Positions 51,343 through 62,513 of a stretch of 64,000 bases of DNA are shown here, in pieces (the stretch's first letter is position 1; each line of letters begins with the position of its first letter). A program made the translations under genes and the position numbers. Source of the stretch: Xenorhabdus miraniensis (GTDB taxonomy: Bacteria; Pseudomonadota; Gammaproteobacteria; Enterobacterales; Enterobacteriaceae); NCBI RefSeq assembly GCF_002632615.1, contig NZ_NITZ01000003.1:1-64000 (forward strand). The letters run 5' to 3'. Below the pieces are notes generated by a model. It worked only from the letters and a program-made list of their open reading frames with translations. It had not been told where the DNA came from and searched no databases.

Positions 51343-51661
51343 AATAGATATCTTCCTTATTTTTATTGCGGTAATTATGGATTAGAATAAGGAATTATAT
51401 TTATATGTCAAGATAATGGGAGGCTCTTATATTGAATATTGATTTTAAAAAATAATTGATTCAATTTTGCTTTTTATAGAATTAATAAATGAGGGTATTT
51501 TTATTTAATGGGATTTATTCTGATTTTTATTTCTAAAATATTTATTTTTTAATAATTTCTCGAATAGATAATTATAATGATTATTGGTAAAAATAATATA
51601 TCCACAAAAAATAAATCCGATTATTTTAAATGTGTTTTTTAACGAACCGTTTAGTAAATAG
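51343..51661. other. AT-rich spacer between the NRPS operon and the hypothetical gene
   Basis: Very AT-rich with no recognisable gene. It contains the promoter region of the hypothetical gene and the sequence beyond the NRPS terminator. Confidence 0.6.
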
Positions 51662-51680
51662 GGCAGCCATATTGGCTGCC
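51662..51680 (-). terminator. Terminator of the NRPS operon
   Basis: GGCAGCCA/TGGCTGCC, a perfect 8-bp GC-rich stem with a 3-base loop, 36 bp past the NRPS stop on the minus strand. It is followed by CTATTTACT. Confidence 0.7.
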
Positions 51681-51715
51681 ACTTATTGATAATCAACGGT
51701 GCAGTTTACTTATAT

Positions 51716-54700
51716 CTACATCCGTTTACCCACACTAACTATAGCTGATGCTAACTCCTGAACAAAAGGTTGACGCATGATGGTGATGTGATCACCAGAT
51801 AAACTCTGTGCCGAAACTTCCCCAGTCAGGACTGTCTTCCATCCGTCAATAAAACTCTCGACAGAAGTACCTGACTCCTTATGTTCTTGGTTATCTTCTG
51901 CCATAAATAGGTTAATTTTCCCTGAATAGTGTTCTTGTGGTTGATAAGTCATCAAAGAGTGAGCCTTGTACACACTTAAATAAGTGGCTATTTCACGAGA
52001 TTCAAGTTGAGGTGGTAAAAGCTCTTCTTCAATCAGACGAAGCCGCAAACTATCAATCTGCTCTTCTTCTGTCATAGATTGAAACTCTTCTTCAGTGAAG
52101 TTTTCTTCTGCCCCTTCCAGTGAAGCAAGAACATTACCGAATTCGGCTATCCACTGGCTGTTAGACCATTCTGATTCAACCCGTTGCGCTAAGCTCTCAA
52201 GAGGAGATTCGCTATCGACTAAAGCCAGTAAGCCAATGCTTTCACCTTGTTGAACAAGTTGTTGAGCCATTTCGAAGGCAAGCCAGCCGCCGAAAGAATG
52301 TCCGCCCAAGTAATAAGGGCCATTTGGCTGGACTTTTCTGAGGTCGTTGATCATCGCGCTAGCCATAGCTTCGAGGCTCGATAGGGGAGCATTGTGACCA
52401 TTCAGTTCTGGAGACTGCATACCCCAAACCGAATAAGATCCTTCTAATGCTGTCGCCAATTCCCGTAAGTAGAATACATGTCCCCCGGCTCCCGGTGCAA
52501 AGAACAGCGGTGTTGCCTGAGTATTCTGTGACAGAGCGACCATAGAACCCACATCAGCACTCTCACGGTTTTCAATGGCGTGAGCTTGATCTTTGATGGT
52601 TGTAAAGGCCATCAGACGTGCCATCATATTCTGTTCCAGCGCAAACTTTTCTACAGCCAAAGAGCAGGCTTTCAGGATGAGCAACGAATGCCCACCTAAT
52701 TCGAAGAAGTGGTCATGGCGGCTGACACGATCTAATCCCAACAACGCTTGCCAAATTTGAGCCAGTGCTGTTTCCACTTCCCCCTGAGGGGCTTCATAAC
52801 CACGGGCCACGATGGCAGATTGGTCAGGGGCAGGGAATGCTTTACGATCGATCTTGCCATTGGATGTGAGTGGGAAAGCATCAAGGGTGACGAATGCGCC
52901 AGGCAGCATATAGTCTGCAAGATGCTGTGAAAGCTGCTGGCGCAATTCCGCGGGAACGAGTGTAACGCCGGGCTGAGGCAGAACATAGGCGACGAGCCGC
53001 TTATCATCTGGTGCTGTTTCACGGACAAGGACAATCGCTTCAAGCACACCCTGACATTGCACTAAGCGAGTTTCTATTTCGCCAAGTTCAATACGAAAAC
53101 CCCGCAGCTTGACCTGAAAGTCATTGCGTCCCAGATATTCAATCGTGCCATTTGGCTGCCAGCGTCCCAAATCACCGGTTTTGTACATGCGGGCATTGGG
53201 GTGATCGCTGAATGGATCGGCAACAAATTTCTCCGCTGTCAGTTCGGGACGGTTCAGATAACCACGGGCAACGCCAGCACCGCCAATGTGAATTTCACCA
53301 CTCACCCCAAGAGGAACTGGTTGTCCGTGTGCATCCAGAATATAAATGCGGGTATTGGGCAGTGGGTAACCAATTGGGATGTTATCGGTGATATCCGTCG
53401 ATGGTTTACCATCCAGTTTTAATGTGGTTGCAATAACTGTCGTTTCCGTCGGACCATAGGAGTTGATCCAACGGCACGATTGGGTTTCCGGTCTTGACTG
53501 CCAATTCAGCAAATGACGAAGTTCTGCTTTTTCACCGCCGACAATCACGGTATGCAGATGTTGGCCGAAACCACTGCGTCCCGCCATTATCTCCTGAACC
53601 CATTGGTGCCAGAAAGCGGTCGGCATATCCATAATGGTGATCCGTTGGTCGTTCAGTAAAGCGACAAATTCTGCATCCGGTACACGGATATGCGCAGGGC
53701 GCAGAACTAAGGTTGCGCCAGAGGCAAGGGTCGGGAAAATATCAGAGACTGAGGTATCAAACGCCACCGTCGCAAATTGCAGTATGCGATCCCCTGACTG
53801 AGGTTCACTGGTCTTGTGTTGGGCATGGATGAAGTTCACCACGTTACGGTGCTCCAGCATCACGCCTTTTGGTTGTCCTGTTGAACCCGATGTATAGATG
53901 ATATAAGCCAGGTGATGCGGTTTGAGACCCAATTGGATGATGTCAGGATTATGTTCAGGCTGTTTTGCCACGTTATCCCGCAGGGTCGCATTATCCATCA
54001 GCCAGACGTTTAAGCCTTGTACTGGTAAATGAGCGTGTAAATGTTGCTGGGTTAACAGTAATACAGGCTTACTGTCTGATAACTGATAGGCCAATCGATC
54101 AACGGGATATTCCGGATCGAGCGGAACATAGCCGGCACCCGCCTTGAGTATTGCGTACATGCCAATGATCATATCCAGACTGCGGTCAGCACAGATAGCA
54201 ATACGGTCATCAGGACGTACACCCGCTGCAATTAATTGATGCGCCCATTGGTTGGCGCGGCAGTTCAATTCGGCATAACTTAATTGCGTGTCACCAAATA
54301 CCAGCGCAGCCACATCCGGTGTGCGTTCTGCCTGTTGTTCGAACAATTGGTGGATTAACATATCCTGCGGATAGTCCAGCGCAGTATCGTTAAAATCCGC
54401 CAATAACCGGGTGCGTTCTGCCAATGGCAGGATATCGATTGATTGGATTGCTTGCTCAGGCGCATTTTGTAATGCGGCCACTATTCCTTTCAGTGCGGCG
54501 TTGACATAGGCATTAATGCGCACAGGATTAACTTGCTGGCTGCATTGTGCCGTGAGTTCGAATCCGTCATCAAAATCATCAACATCCAGTGACAACGGAT
54601 AGTTACTACGCTCTTCACTTTCCTGTTCTTGAATGCCTTCCCATACCGATGATCTGGATTGCTCGTCATCACGCGGGCTATGACGGAAATTGAGCAAACT

Positions 54701-57700
54701 GTTAAACAGTGGTAAGGAAGCCTGAACGCCACTGCAACGCTGAGCAATGGCTAATGGTGTTTGCTCATGATCCAGCAACTCGCTCAAGCGCTGATAAGTT
54801 TCCTGTACCGCCTGCTTAACCGTGCGTCCCTGCAACTGAATGCGGACGGGCAGAGTGTTGATAAACATACCGAGTACCTGAGAAGCGCCCAAGCCTCCCT
54901 GCAATCGACCCAACAGAACGGTGCCGAACACCACATCATCACGACCACAGCATTGTGCCAACACTTGTGCCCATGCGACATGGAACAATACGGCTGAACT
55001 GATACCTTGCTGGCGGGCACAATCACGGATCTGCTGTGCCAGTTCGCTATCCAGTGTGAAGATATCTTCTATTATTTCATCGTGTCCATCACGATTGATT
55101 CCCTGTACATCAAGTAAATCAAAGGGCAGGGTAGGCTCTTCTACATCCCCCAGTAATTGTTGGAAATAAGCCTTGTGTATTTCAATCGGTACCTTGCGGG
55201 TTTCGGCAATAAAATTGCGGTAAGGCACGGGAACGGGCAGGTTGTCTGTTTCCCCTGAAAGCAATGCCTGTATTTCACCGAAAATGATTTCCAGTGACAG
55301 GTGATCACAAACCAGATGATGATGTAACAAGCTCAGCCACCATTGCCCGGTGACAGGATCTTTAGCGGTATAGGAGGCCAATAATGGGGCTTTGGTGATA
55401 TCCAGACGGACTGTGTCAGGATCGGTAAGACGCTGTAATTGTGTTTCGGCACTTTCTGCCGCGGATAACGTCAACTCAGTAATCGGCATTGCTGCATGGC
55501 GGTAGACAACCTGCACAGGTATTGGTAATTCCTGCCAATGGAAGGCACTACGTTGAATATCATGCCGATCAATAACCTGCTGAAGTGCATGTAAAAAGCT
55601 ATCCAGTCTGGTCCGGCTGTCAAAGTTGATGAGAATGTTTTCGAGATAGGTATCGCCTTCTTCTTCCCGTAAATGATGGAACAGAATACCTTCCTGCAAT
55701 GGCCCAAGCGGATAAATATCCTGGATATTGGCAACACCTCCCGGTACGCGGGCAATAATCTGGTCGATCTGTGTCTGAGTTAATTCCACCAGCGGTAGCA
55801 TATCCGGGGTAATGCTCTGGCTGTCTTCACGGATCAGATTAGGCGGAATAGCCTGTCTATCGGCATCCTGATCACTATTCTGATTTAAGCGAGCGCTCAT
55901 GGCAGATAGTGTAGGGGCGGAGAAGACGGCGCTGACATCAATCGATAACCCTTGCTGGCGTAATTGTTCGATTAGGCTGACTACCAGCAGAGAATGCCCG
56001 CCCAGTTCAAAGAAGTTATCGTGGCGTCCGACCTGCTCTAATCCCAGCAAAGATTGCCAGACCGCCGCCAGTTTCTGCTCGATTTCGCCTTGCGGTGCTT
56101 CAAACTCACGGCTGACGGTAGCGGTGCGATCAGGCGCCGGCAGTGCTTTGCGGTCTAATTTACCGTTGGCGGAGAGCGGGAAGGCATCCAGCATGACAAA
56201 GGCACTCGGGAGCATATACTCCATCAAGCTGACACTCAGTTGCTCGCGTAGATTGGCGGGGGTCAGTGTGATGCCCGTTTGCGGGATCACATAGGCGATG
56301 AGACGCTTGTCACCTGCTTCTTCTTCACGGGCGATAACGATGGCATCGCTGACGCCTTCACAGTTTGCCAACTGAGCCTCAATCTCTCCCAGTTCAATGC
56401 GGAAACCGCGTATCTTGACCTGAAAATCGTTGCGTCCCATATATTCAATCATACCGTTTGGCAGCCAGCGCCCTAAGTCCCCGGTTTTATACATACGGGC
56501 ATTGGCCTGTTCATTGAATCGATCGGCACTGAATGGATCGTCAACAAATTTTTCTGCGGTCAGGTCTGGCCGATTCAGATAACCACGGGCAACCCCTGCA
56601 CCAGCGATATGAATTTCACCGCTCACGCCGATGGGCACTGGCTGGCCGAGTGTATCTAAAATATAGATACGGGTATTCGGCAGTGGGCGACCAATCGGAA
56701 TATTGTCAGTCACATGTGGAGAATGTTTATCATCGATCGTTAACGTTGTGGCAATGACGGTCGTTTCAGTCGGGCCATAGGAGTTTATCCAACGGCAGGT
56801 TTGTGTCTCTGAGCTGGATAACCAGCCAACTAAATGGCGATGTTCTGCTTTCTCTCCACCTACAATGATGGTGTGAAGATAGGGGCTGAAACCACTGCGA
56901 CCCGCCATCATCTCTTGTACCCAGTGATGCCAGAATGCGGTGGGCATATCCATGATGGTGATTTTCTGTTCACGCAGGAAGGCAACAAATGTTTTATCCG
57001 GTATTCTGATATGCGGCGGACGCAGAACCAGTGTCGCACCTGAGGCGAGGGTGGGGAAAATATCAGACACCGACGTATCAAATGCCACGGTAGCAAATTG
57101 CAGGATACGATCACCCAATCTGGGTTCGCTGGTTTGTCGCTGGACGTGGATAAAGTTCACCACATTGCGGTGTTCCAGCATCACGCCTTTAGGCATTCCG
57201 GTAGAACCGGAGGTATAGATGATATAGGCCAGATGGTGCGGTTGCAGCCCCAATTGGCTGGCATCAGGGTTATGGGTAGGCTGTTGTGCGACGCTTTCCC
57301 GGTTATGTTGATCATCCAGCAGCCAGACAGGAACGTTTTGTATCGGTAAACGCGCCTGTAAATGTTGTTGAGTCAGTAATAATGCGGGTTTGCTGTCTGA
57401 CAGTTGATAAGTCAGCCGTTCAGCCGGATATTCTGGATCGAGCGGCACATAGCCTGCACCCGCCTTAAGAATACCGTACATGCCAATGATCATATCCAGA
57501 CTGCGATCGGCACAGATTGCCACGCGATCGTCGGGACGGACACCGGATTCAATCAGTTGGTGTGCCAGTTGGTTGGCATGCCGATTCAGTTCAGCATAAC
57601 TCAATTGGCTCTCGCCAAATACCAACGCGATGGCATCTGGTGTCAGCTCTGCTTGTTGTTCGAACAACTGGTGAATCAGGATATCTTGCGGATAGGCTAT

Positions 57701-60700
57701 GGCGGTATCGTTGAAGATTTCCAGTAATTGGGTACGCTCTGTCAGGGACAGGATATCGATCGTTTCAATTGCCTGCTCAGGGATATGTTGCAGGGCGGCG
57801 ACAATCCCTTTCAGGGCGGTATTCATGTAAGCATTGATGCGGGCAGGATTAATTTGCTGGCTGCATTGCGCGGTTAAAGCAAATCCGTCATCAAAGTCAT
57901 CTACATCAAGCGACAGCGGATAGTTACTGTGTTCTTCTCCCGCCAGTTCCTGAATCCCTTCCCAGGCTTGTGAAGCAAGTTGTTCATCTTCACGCGGACT
58001 ATGGCGGAAGTTTAGCAGGCTGTTAAACAGTGGCAACGGTGCCTGAATGCCACTACAACGTTGAGCAACAGCCAATGGTGCCTGTTCATGTTCTAACAGT
58101 GTGCTTAGCTGCTGATAAGTTTCCTGTACGGCTTGCTGAACGGTACGCGTCCCTAATTTAATGCGGATAGGCAAGGTATTGATAAACATACCGAGCACTT
58201 CGGAAGCACCGACCCCTCCTTGTAAACGTCCCAACAGCACCGTACCGAACACGACATCATTCCGCCCACTGCATCGTGCCAGAACTTGTGCCCATGCGAC
58301 ATGGAACAGTACAGCTGAACTCATGCCTAATTGGCGGGCACAGTCGCGCAGGTTATGAGCCAGTTCGCTATCCAATGTGTAAGTATTTTCAACCATTTCA
58401 TCGAGATAACCTCCCTGTACATCCAGCAATCCAAAGGGAAGGGTTGGCTCTTCAACATCACCCAGTTGCTCATGGAAGTAAGCTTGATGGGCTTCCAGCG
58501 GCACTTTGCTGATTTGAGCAATAAAATTACGGTAAGGCAGTGGCGTAGATAGGTCGGCGCTGTCCCCCAGAAGAATTGACTGTATTTCGCCGAAAATCAT
58601 ATCCAGTGATATATGGTCACAAACCAAATGATGATATAGCAGGGAGAGCATCCATTTACTGGATGCAGGATCTTCGGCAATGTGTGCGGCCAGCAATGGC
58701 GCTTTGGTGATATCCATTCGTATTGCACGGGAATCAGTGAGGTGGCGTAATTGTGTTTCAGCGCTTTCTTCTGCTGATAATGTCAGTTCTATAACGGGCA
58801 ACGGTGCGCGGCGATAGACAACTTGTACTGGTTTAAGAAGTTCTTTCCAGTGCATGGCACTGCGCAGAATATCGTGTCGGTCAATGACCTGCTGGAGTGC
58901 TTGCAGGAAAATATCCAGTCGTGTGCGGCTGTCAAAGATAATTAAATGATTATCCAGATAGAGATCGCCTTCTGTTTCCAGCAAGTGATGGAACAGAATG
59001 CCTTCCTGCAATGGCCCTAATGGGTAAATATCCTGAATATTAGGAATGCCGCCGGTCACATGGGCAACAATCTGGTCGATTTGGTTTTGTGTCAATTCCA
59101 CCAGAGGCAGCATATCCGGCGTAATCGCCAGACTGTCTTCGTGGATGAGATTCGGTGGCACATCCTGTACCGTGCTGGTTAAGTTGTCATTCTGACTGAT
59201 AAGCGCACTCATGGAGGCCAGTGTTGGTGCAGAGAATACCGCGCTGACGTCAAGGGACAGGTTTTGTTGACGCAGTTGTTCAATCAGGTTGACCACCAAC
59301 AGGGAATGCCCGCCCAATTCAAAGAAGTTATCCTGACGTCCGACTTGTTCCAGATTTAGCAAAGATTGCCAGACTGAGGCCAGTTTCTGTTCAATTTCGC
59401 CTTGTGGTGCTTCGTATTCACGGCTGACGATAGCGGTGCTATCAGGGGCCGGCAACGCTTTGCGATCTAGCTTGCCATTGGCGGACATCGGGAAAGCATC
59501 CAGCATGACAAAGGCACTGGGCAGCATGTACTCCATTAATCGGGAACTGAGTTGTTCACGCAGTTTAGCCGGGCTGAGTGTGGCACCCGTCTGTGGGATC
59601 AGGTAAGCCACCAGACGTTTATCACCCATGCCTTCTTCGCGAGCAATGACCACGGCATCGCTGACACCTTCACAGGCGGCTAATTGTTCTTCAATTTCAC
59701 CCAGTTCAATACGAAAACCGCGGATCTTGACCTGAAAGTCGTTACGCCCCATATATTCAATCATGCCATTTGGCAGCCAGCGTCCCAAATCGCCGGTTTT
59801 ATACATACGGGCATCAGATTTTTCTTTGAATAGATCGACGCTGAATGGATCGGCAACAAATTTCTCTGTCGTTAAATCGGGTCGGTTCAGATAACCACGG
59901 GCAACCCCTGCGCCGGCAATGTGAATTTCGCCACTGACACCGATAGGCACTGGCTGACCTTGTGTATCCAGAATATAAATACGTGTATTGGATAATGGAT
60001 AACCAATCGGAACCACGCCTGCCAGTTCAGGTAATTCCTGATTCTTTAAGGCCAGAGTGGTTGCGATAACCGTGGTTTCGGTCGGGCCGTAGGAGTTAAT
60101 CCAACGGCAGGACTGTGTTTCCGGGCTGGATAGCCAGTTCATTAAATGACGATATTCCGCTTTCTCTCCGCCAACAATAATGGTGCGGAGGTAAGGGCTG
60201 AAACCACTGCGGCCCGCTGTCATCTCTTGCACCCAGTGATGCCAGAATGCGGTGGGCATATCCATGATGGTGATTTTCTGTTCACGCAGGAAGGCAACAA
60301 ATGTTTTATCCGGTATTCTGATATGCGGTGGACGCAGAACCAGTGTCGCGCCTGATGCAAGGGTGGGGAAAATATCAGACACCGAGGTATCAAAGGCCAC
60401 AGTGGCAAATTGCAGAATGCGATCCCCCGGTTGTGGTTCACTGGTTTGCTGCTGTGCGTGGATAAAGTTCACCACGTTGCGATGTTCCAGCATCACGCCT
60501 TTAGGCATGCCAGTGGAGCCGGAAGTGTAAATGATATAGGCCAAATGATGGGATTGCAGCCCCAATTGGCCGGCATCAGGATTATGGGCAGGCTGTTTCG
60601 CCACGCTATCCCGATTATGTTGATCATCCAACAGCCAGACAGGGATATCCTGTATTGGCAAGCGTGCCTGTAGATGTTGTTGAGTCAGCAATAATACAGG

Positions 60701-62509
60701 CTTGCTGTCCGATAATTGATAGGCCAGCCGTTCGGCCGGATATTCCGGATCGAGTGGGATATAGCCCGCACCGGCTTTAAGGATCGCGTACATGCCAATG
60801 ATCATATCCAGACTGCGATCAGCACAGATAGCAATGCGGTCATCAGGGCGTACCCCTGAAGAAATCAGGTGATGTGCCAATTGGTTGGCATGACGGTTCA
60901 ATTCTGCATAACTCAACTGACTATCGCCGAAGACTAATGCGGTAATATCAGGAGTACGTTCTGCTTGTTGCTCAAGTAGTTGGTGGATCAGCAAAGTTTG
61001 CGGGATCGGGAAAGCCGTATCATTGAAATCTGCCAAGACTTGAGTGCGTTGCTGTGGTTGCAATAATGGCAAATTGGCCACTCGTTGCGAATCGTCTTTA
61101 ACCATCGCAGTCAGCAAGGTTTGCAGGTAACTGGCGATGCGTTCAACGCTGGCATGATCAAACAGATCGCTGGAATATTCCAAATCCCCCACTAAGCCAA
61201 TTTCAGTATCATTCATTGACAGCGACAGATCGAAATGCGAGCTGTTTTCGGTGACATCAATTTCACTGATGGTGGCACCCGGCAATTCGATATTCTGCTG
61301 CTCTGGCGTATTATCCACTGACAACATGACCTGAAAAATTGGGCTATGGCTGAGACTGCGCGGCGGCTTCAGTGCTTCAACCAGTTGTTCAAATGGCAGA
61401 TCCTGATGGGCATAAGCTTTCAGGGCGTGGCTTCTGATCCGTGCCAGCAACTCACTGATAGTTGGGTTGTCATCTAATTGAACCCGCAGTGCCAATGTAT
61501 TGACAAAGAAACCGATTAGCGGCTCGAGTTCGCGGTGTTGCCGGTTGGCAACCGGCGTACCTATCACTAAATCGGTCTGCCCGCTGAGACGGGAGAGCAA
61601 AGCAGCCCAGCCGGCCATCAAAGTCATAAATAGCGTTGTACCATGACGCTGACTCAGTGCCCTTAATCCGGCGCTTAATTCCGGTGGCAGGATAATATCA
61701 ACATGTCCACCTGTGTAACTCTGTTTTTCCGGGCGTGGCCTGTCGGTGGGCAGTTCCAAAAGCGCGGGAGCACCCCGTAACGCATCACGCCAGAAATTCA
61801 CCTGTTTTTCTATCACCTCTCCCTGTAACCATTGCCGTTGCCACAGGGCATAGTCGGCATACTGGAGAGACAGGGCTGGCAGAGGATCATCCTGCCCTTT
61901 GCTGAATACGTGATAAAGAGTGGAAAGTTCATGTATCAGAATATTGAGCGACCAGCCATCGGAAACAATATGATGCTGAGTCAACAGCAGGATATGCTCA
62001 TTTTCTGCCAGTCGCAGTAGCCGACCCCTGATTAGGGGGCCTTGTGCAAAGTCGAATGGCTGATTGGTTTCACGCTCAGTGATTTCCCCGATCATGGTTT
62101 GCTGTTCAGCGGTGGGTATATGACTGAGATCTTCCATTACCAAAGTGAAACCGCTATCTGGTTCACCAATGATTTGCAGCGCTTGCCCTTCTACCGTCTT
62201 GATGGTGGTACGTAAAATCTCATGACGAGCAACAACGCTATCCAGCGCCGCTTGCAGGGCATTCAGATTCAGATGGCCTTGCAGGCGCAGGCCACCGGGA
62301 ATATGGTAGGCAGTCTGCGCTGCCGGATCTAATTGTGCCAAAAACCACAATCGTTGCTGTGCCCAAGATAAAGGGAGTGTCTGCTGATCTGCCTTTCTCG
62401 GCACAATTTGGTTTTTTTCCACAACCTGACTATTTTGGATGCGTTCTTTAATTTTTTTCTGGAGAACCGCTTGTCTTAATTTAAGCAGGGTCTGTTCGTT
62501 ATTACTCAT
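51716..62509 (-). CDS. paxC: Three-module NRPS with terminal thioesterase, PaxC-like (lysine-rich lipopeptide)
   Basis: A 3597-residue synthetase: C (HHIVSDG near 180), A1 (about 495-1020), PCP1 (GGHS near 1068), dual E/C (HHLLETEGD near 1170; HHLVCDH near 1293), A2 (about 1600-2120), PCP2 (near 2171), dual E/C (HHLREEEGD near 2280; HHLVCDH near 2400), A3 (about 2710-3220), PCP3 (near 3273) and thioesterase (GHSFGG near 3406, His near 3573). All three A domains give specificity code DTSDIGSVIK. The third-position Asp and closeness to lysine codes I remember (for example epsilon-poly-lysine synthetase) suggest lysine. The first C domain looks LCL. The N-terminal 45 residues look like a docking helix. 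PaxC as I recall it has three modules plus TE in Xenorhabdus, which fits; the name is inference. Confidence 0.8.
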   Translation of the reverse strand: MSNNEQTLLKLRQAVLQKKIKERIQNSQVVEKNQIVPRKADQQTLPLSWAQQRLWFLAQLDPAAQTAYHIPGGLRLQGHLNLNALQAALDSVVARHEILRTTIKTVEGQALQIIGEPDSGFTLVMEDLSHIPTAEQQTMIGEITERETNQPFDFAQGPLIRGRLLRLAENEHILLLTQHHIVSDGWSLNILIHELSTLYHVFSKGQDDPLPALSLQYADYALWQRQWLQGEVIEKQVNFWRDALRGAPALLELPTDRPRPEKQSYTGGHVDIILPPELSAGLRALSQRHGTTLFMTLMAGWAALLSRLSGQTDLVIGTPVANRQHRELEPLIGFFVNTLALRVQLDDNPTISELLARIRSHALKAYAHQDLPFEQLVEALKPPRSLSHSPIFQVMLSVDNTPEQQNIELPGATISEIDVTENSSHFDLSLSMNDTEIGLVGDLEYSSDLFDHASVERIASYLQTLLTAMVKDDSQRVANLPLLQPQQRTQVLADFNDTAFPIPQTLLIHQLLEQQAERTPDITALVFGDSQLSYAELNRHANQLAHHLISSGVRPDDRIAICADRSLDMIIGMYAILKAGAGYIPLDPEYPAERLAYQLSDSKPVLLLTQQHLQARLPIQDIPVWLLDDQHNRDSVAKQPAHNPDAGQLGLQSHHLAYIIYTSGSTGMPKGVMLEHRNVVNFIHAQQQTSEPQPGDRILQFATVAFDTSVSDIFPTLASGATLVLRPPHIRIPDKTFVAFLREQKITIMDMPTAFWHHWVQEMTAGRSGFSPYLRTIIVGGEKAEYRHLMNWLSSPETQSCRWINSYGPTETTVIATTLALKNQELPELAGVVPIGYPLSNTRIYILDTQGQPVPIGVSGEIHIAGAGVARGYLNRPDLTTEKFVADPFSVDLFKEKSDARMYKTGDLGRWLPNGMIEYMGRNDFQVKIRGFRIELGEIEEQLAACEGVSDAVVIAREEGMGDKRLVAYLIPQTGATLSPAKLREQLSSRLMEYMLPSAFVMLDAFPMSANGKLDRKALPAPDSTAIVSREYEAPQGEIEQKLASVWQSLLNLEQVGRQDNFFELGGHSLLVVNLIEQLRQQNLSLDVSAVFSAPTLASMSALISQNDNLTSTVQDVPPNLIHEDSLAITPDMLPLVELTQNQIDQIVAHVTGGIPNIQDIYPLGPLQEGILFHHLLETEGDLYLDNHLIIFDSRTRLDIFLQALQQVIDRHDILRSAMHWKELLKPVQVVYRRAPLPVIELTLSAEESAETQLRHLTDSRAIRMDITKAPLLAAHIAEDPASSKWMLSLLYHHLVCDHISLDMIFGEIQSILLGDSADLSTPLPYRNFIAQISKVPLEAHQAYFHEQLGDVEEPTLPFGLLDVQGGYLDEMVENTYTLDSELAHNLRDCARQLGMSSAVLFHVAWAQVLARCSGRNDVVFGTVLLGRLQGGVGASEVLGMFINTLPIRIKLGTRTVQQAVQETYQQLSTLLEHEQAPLAVAQRCSGIQAPLPLFNSLLNFRHSPREDEQLASQAWEGIQELAGEEHSNYPLSLDVDDFDDGFALTAQCSQQINPARINAYMNTALKGIVAALQHIPEQAIETIDILSLTERTQLLEIFNDTAIAYPQDILIHQLFEQQAELTPDAIALVFGESQLSYAELNRHANQLAHQLIESGVRPDDRVAICADRSLDMIIGMYGILKAGAGYVPLDPEYPAERLTYQLSDSKPALLLTQQHLQARLPIQNVPVWLLDDQHNRESVAQQPTHNPDASQLGLQPHHLAYIIYTSGSTGMPKGVMLEHRNVVNFIHVQRQTSEPRLGDRILQFATVAFDTSVSDIFPTLASGATLVLRPPHIRIPDKTFVAFLREQKITIMDMPTAFWHHWVQEMMAGRSGFSPYLHTIIVGGEKAEHRHLVGWLSSSETQTCRWINSYGPTETTVIATTLTIDDKHSPHVTDNIPIGRPLPNTRIYILDTLGQPVPIGVSGEIHIAGAGVARGYLNRPDLTAEKFVDDPFSADRFNEQANARMYKTGDLGRWLPNGMIEYMGRNDFQVKIRGFRIELGEIEAQLANCEGVSDAIVIAREEEAGDKRLIAYVIPQTGITLTPANLREQLSVSLMEYMLPSAFVMLDAFPLSANGKLDRKALPAPDRTATVSREFEAPQGEIEQKLAAVWQSLLGLEQVGRHDNFFELGGHSLLVVSLIEQLRQQGLSIDVSAVFSAPTLSAMSARLNQNSDQDADRQAIPPNLIREDSQSITPDMLPLVELTQTQIDQIIARVPGGVANIQDIYPLGPLQEGILFHHLREEEGDTYLENILINFDSRTRLDSFLHALQQVIDRHDIQRSAFHWQELPIPVQVVYRHAAMPITELTLSAAESAETQLQRLTDPDTVRLDITKAPLLASYTAKDPVTGQWWLSLLHHHLVCDHLSLEIIFGEIQALLSGETDNLPVPVPYRNFIAETRKVPIEIHKAYFQQLLGDVEEPTLPFDLLDVQGINRDGHDEIIEDIFTLDSELAQQIRDCARQQGISSAVLFHVAWAQVLAQCCGRDDVVFGTVLLGRLQGGLGASQVLGMFINTLPVRIQLQGRTVKQAVQETYQRLSELLDHEQTPLAIAQRCSGVQASLPLFNSLLNFRHSPRDDEQSRSSVWEGIQEQESEERSNYPLSLDVDDFDDGFELTAQCSQQVNPVRINAYVNAALKGIVAALQNAPEQAIQSIDILPLAERTRLLADFNDTALDYPQDMLIHQLFEQQAERTPDVAALVFGDTQLSYAELNCRANQWAHQLIAAGVRPDDRIAICADRSLDMIIGMYAILKAGAGYVPLDPEYPVDRLAYQLSDSKPVLLLTQQHLHAHLPVQGLNVWLMDNATLRDNVAKQPEHNPDIIQLGLKPHHLAYIIYTSGSTGQPKGVMLEHRNVVNFIHAQHKTSEPQSGDRILQFATVAFDTSVSDIFPTLASGATLVLRPAHIRVPDAEFVALLNDQRITIMDMPTAFWHQWVQEIMAGRSGFGQHLHTVIVGGEKAELRHLLNWQSRPETQSCRWINSYGPTETTVIATTLKLDGKPSTDITDNIPIGYPLPNTRIYILDAHGQPVPLGVSGEIHIGGAGVARGYLNRPELTAEKFVADPFSDHPNARMYKTGDLGRWQPNGTIEYLGRNDFQVKLRGFRIELGEIETRLVQCQGVLEAIVLVRETAPDDKRLVAYVLPQPGVTLVPAELRQQLSQHLADYMLPGAFVTLDAFPLTSNGKIDRKAFPAPDQSAIVARGYEAPQGEVETALAQIWQALLGLDRVSRHDHFFELGGHSLLILKACSLAVEKFALEQNMMARLMAFTTIKDQAHAIENRESADVGSMVALSQNTQATPLFFAPGAGGHVFYLRELATALEGSYSVWGMQSPELNGHNAPLSSLEAMASAMINDLRKVQPNGPYYLGGHSFGGWLAFEMAQQLVQQGESIGLLALVDSESPLESLAQRVESEWSNSQWIAEFGNVLASLEGAEENFTEEEFQSMTEEEQIDSLRLRLIEEELLPPQLESREIATYLSVYKAHSLMTYQPQEHYSGKINLFMAEDNQEHKESGTSVESFIDGWKTVLTGEVSAQSLSGDHITIMRQPFVQELASAIVSVGKRM

Positions 62510-62513
62510 TTAA

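Noticed and set aside
51505..51696. 63-codon minus-strand frame just after the NRPS
   Set aside because: It contains the GC-rich terminator hairpin at 51662-51680, has no ribosome site and is otherwise low-complexity AT-rich sequence.
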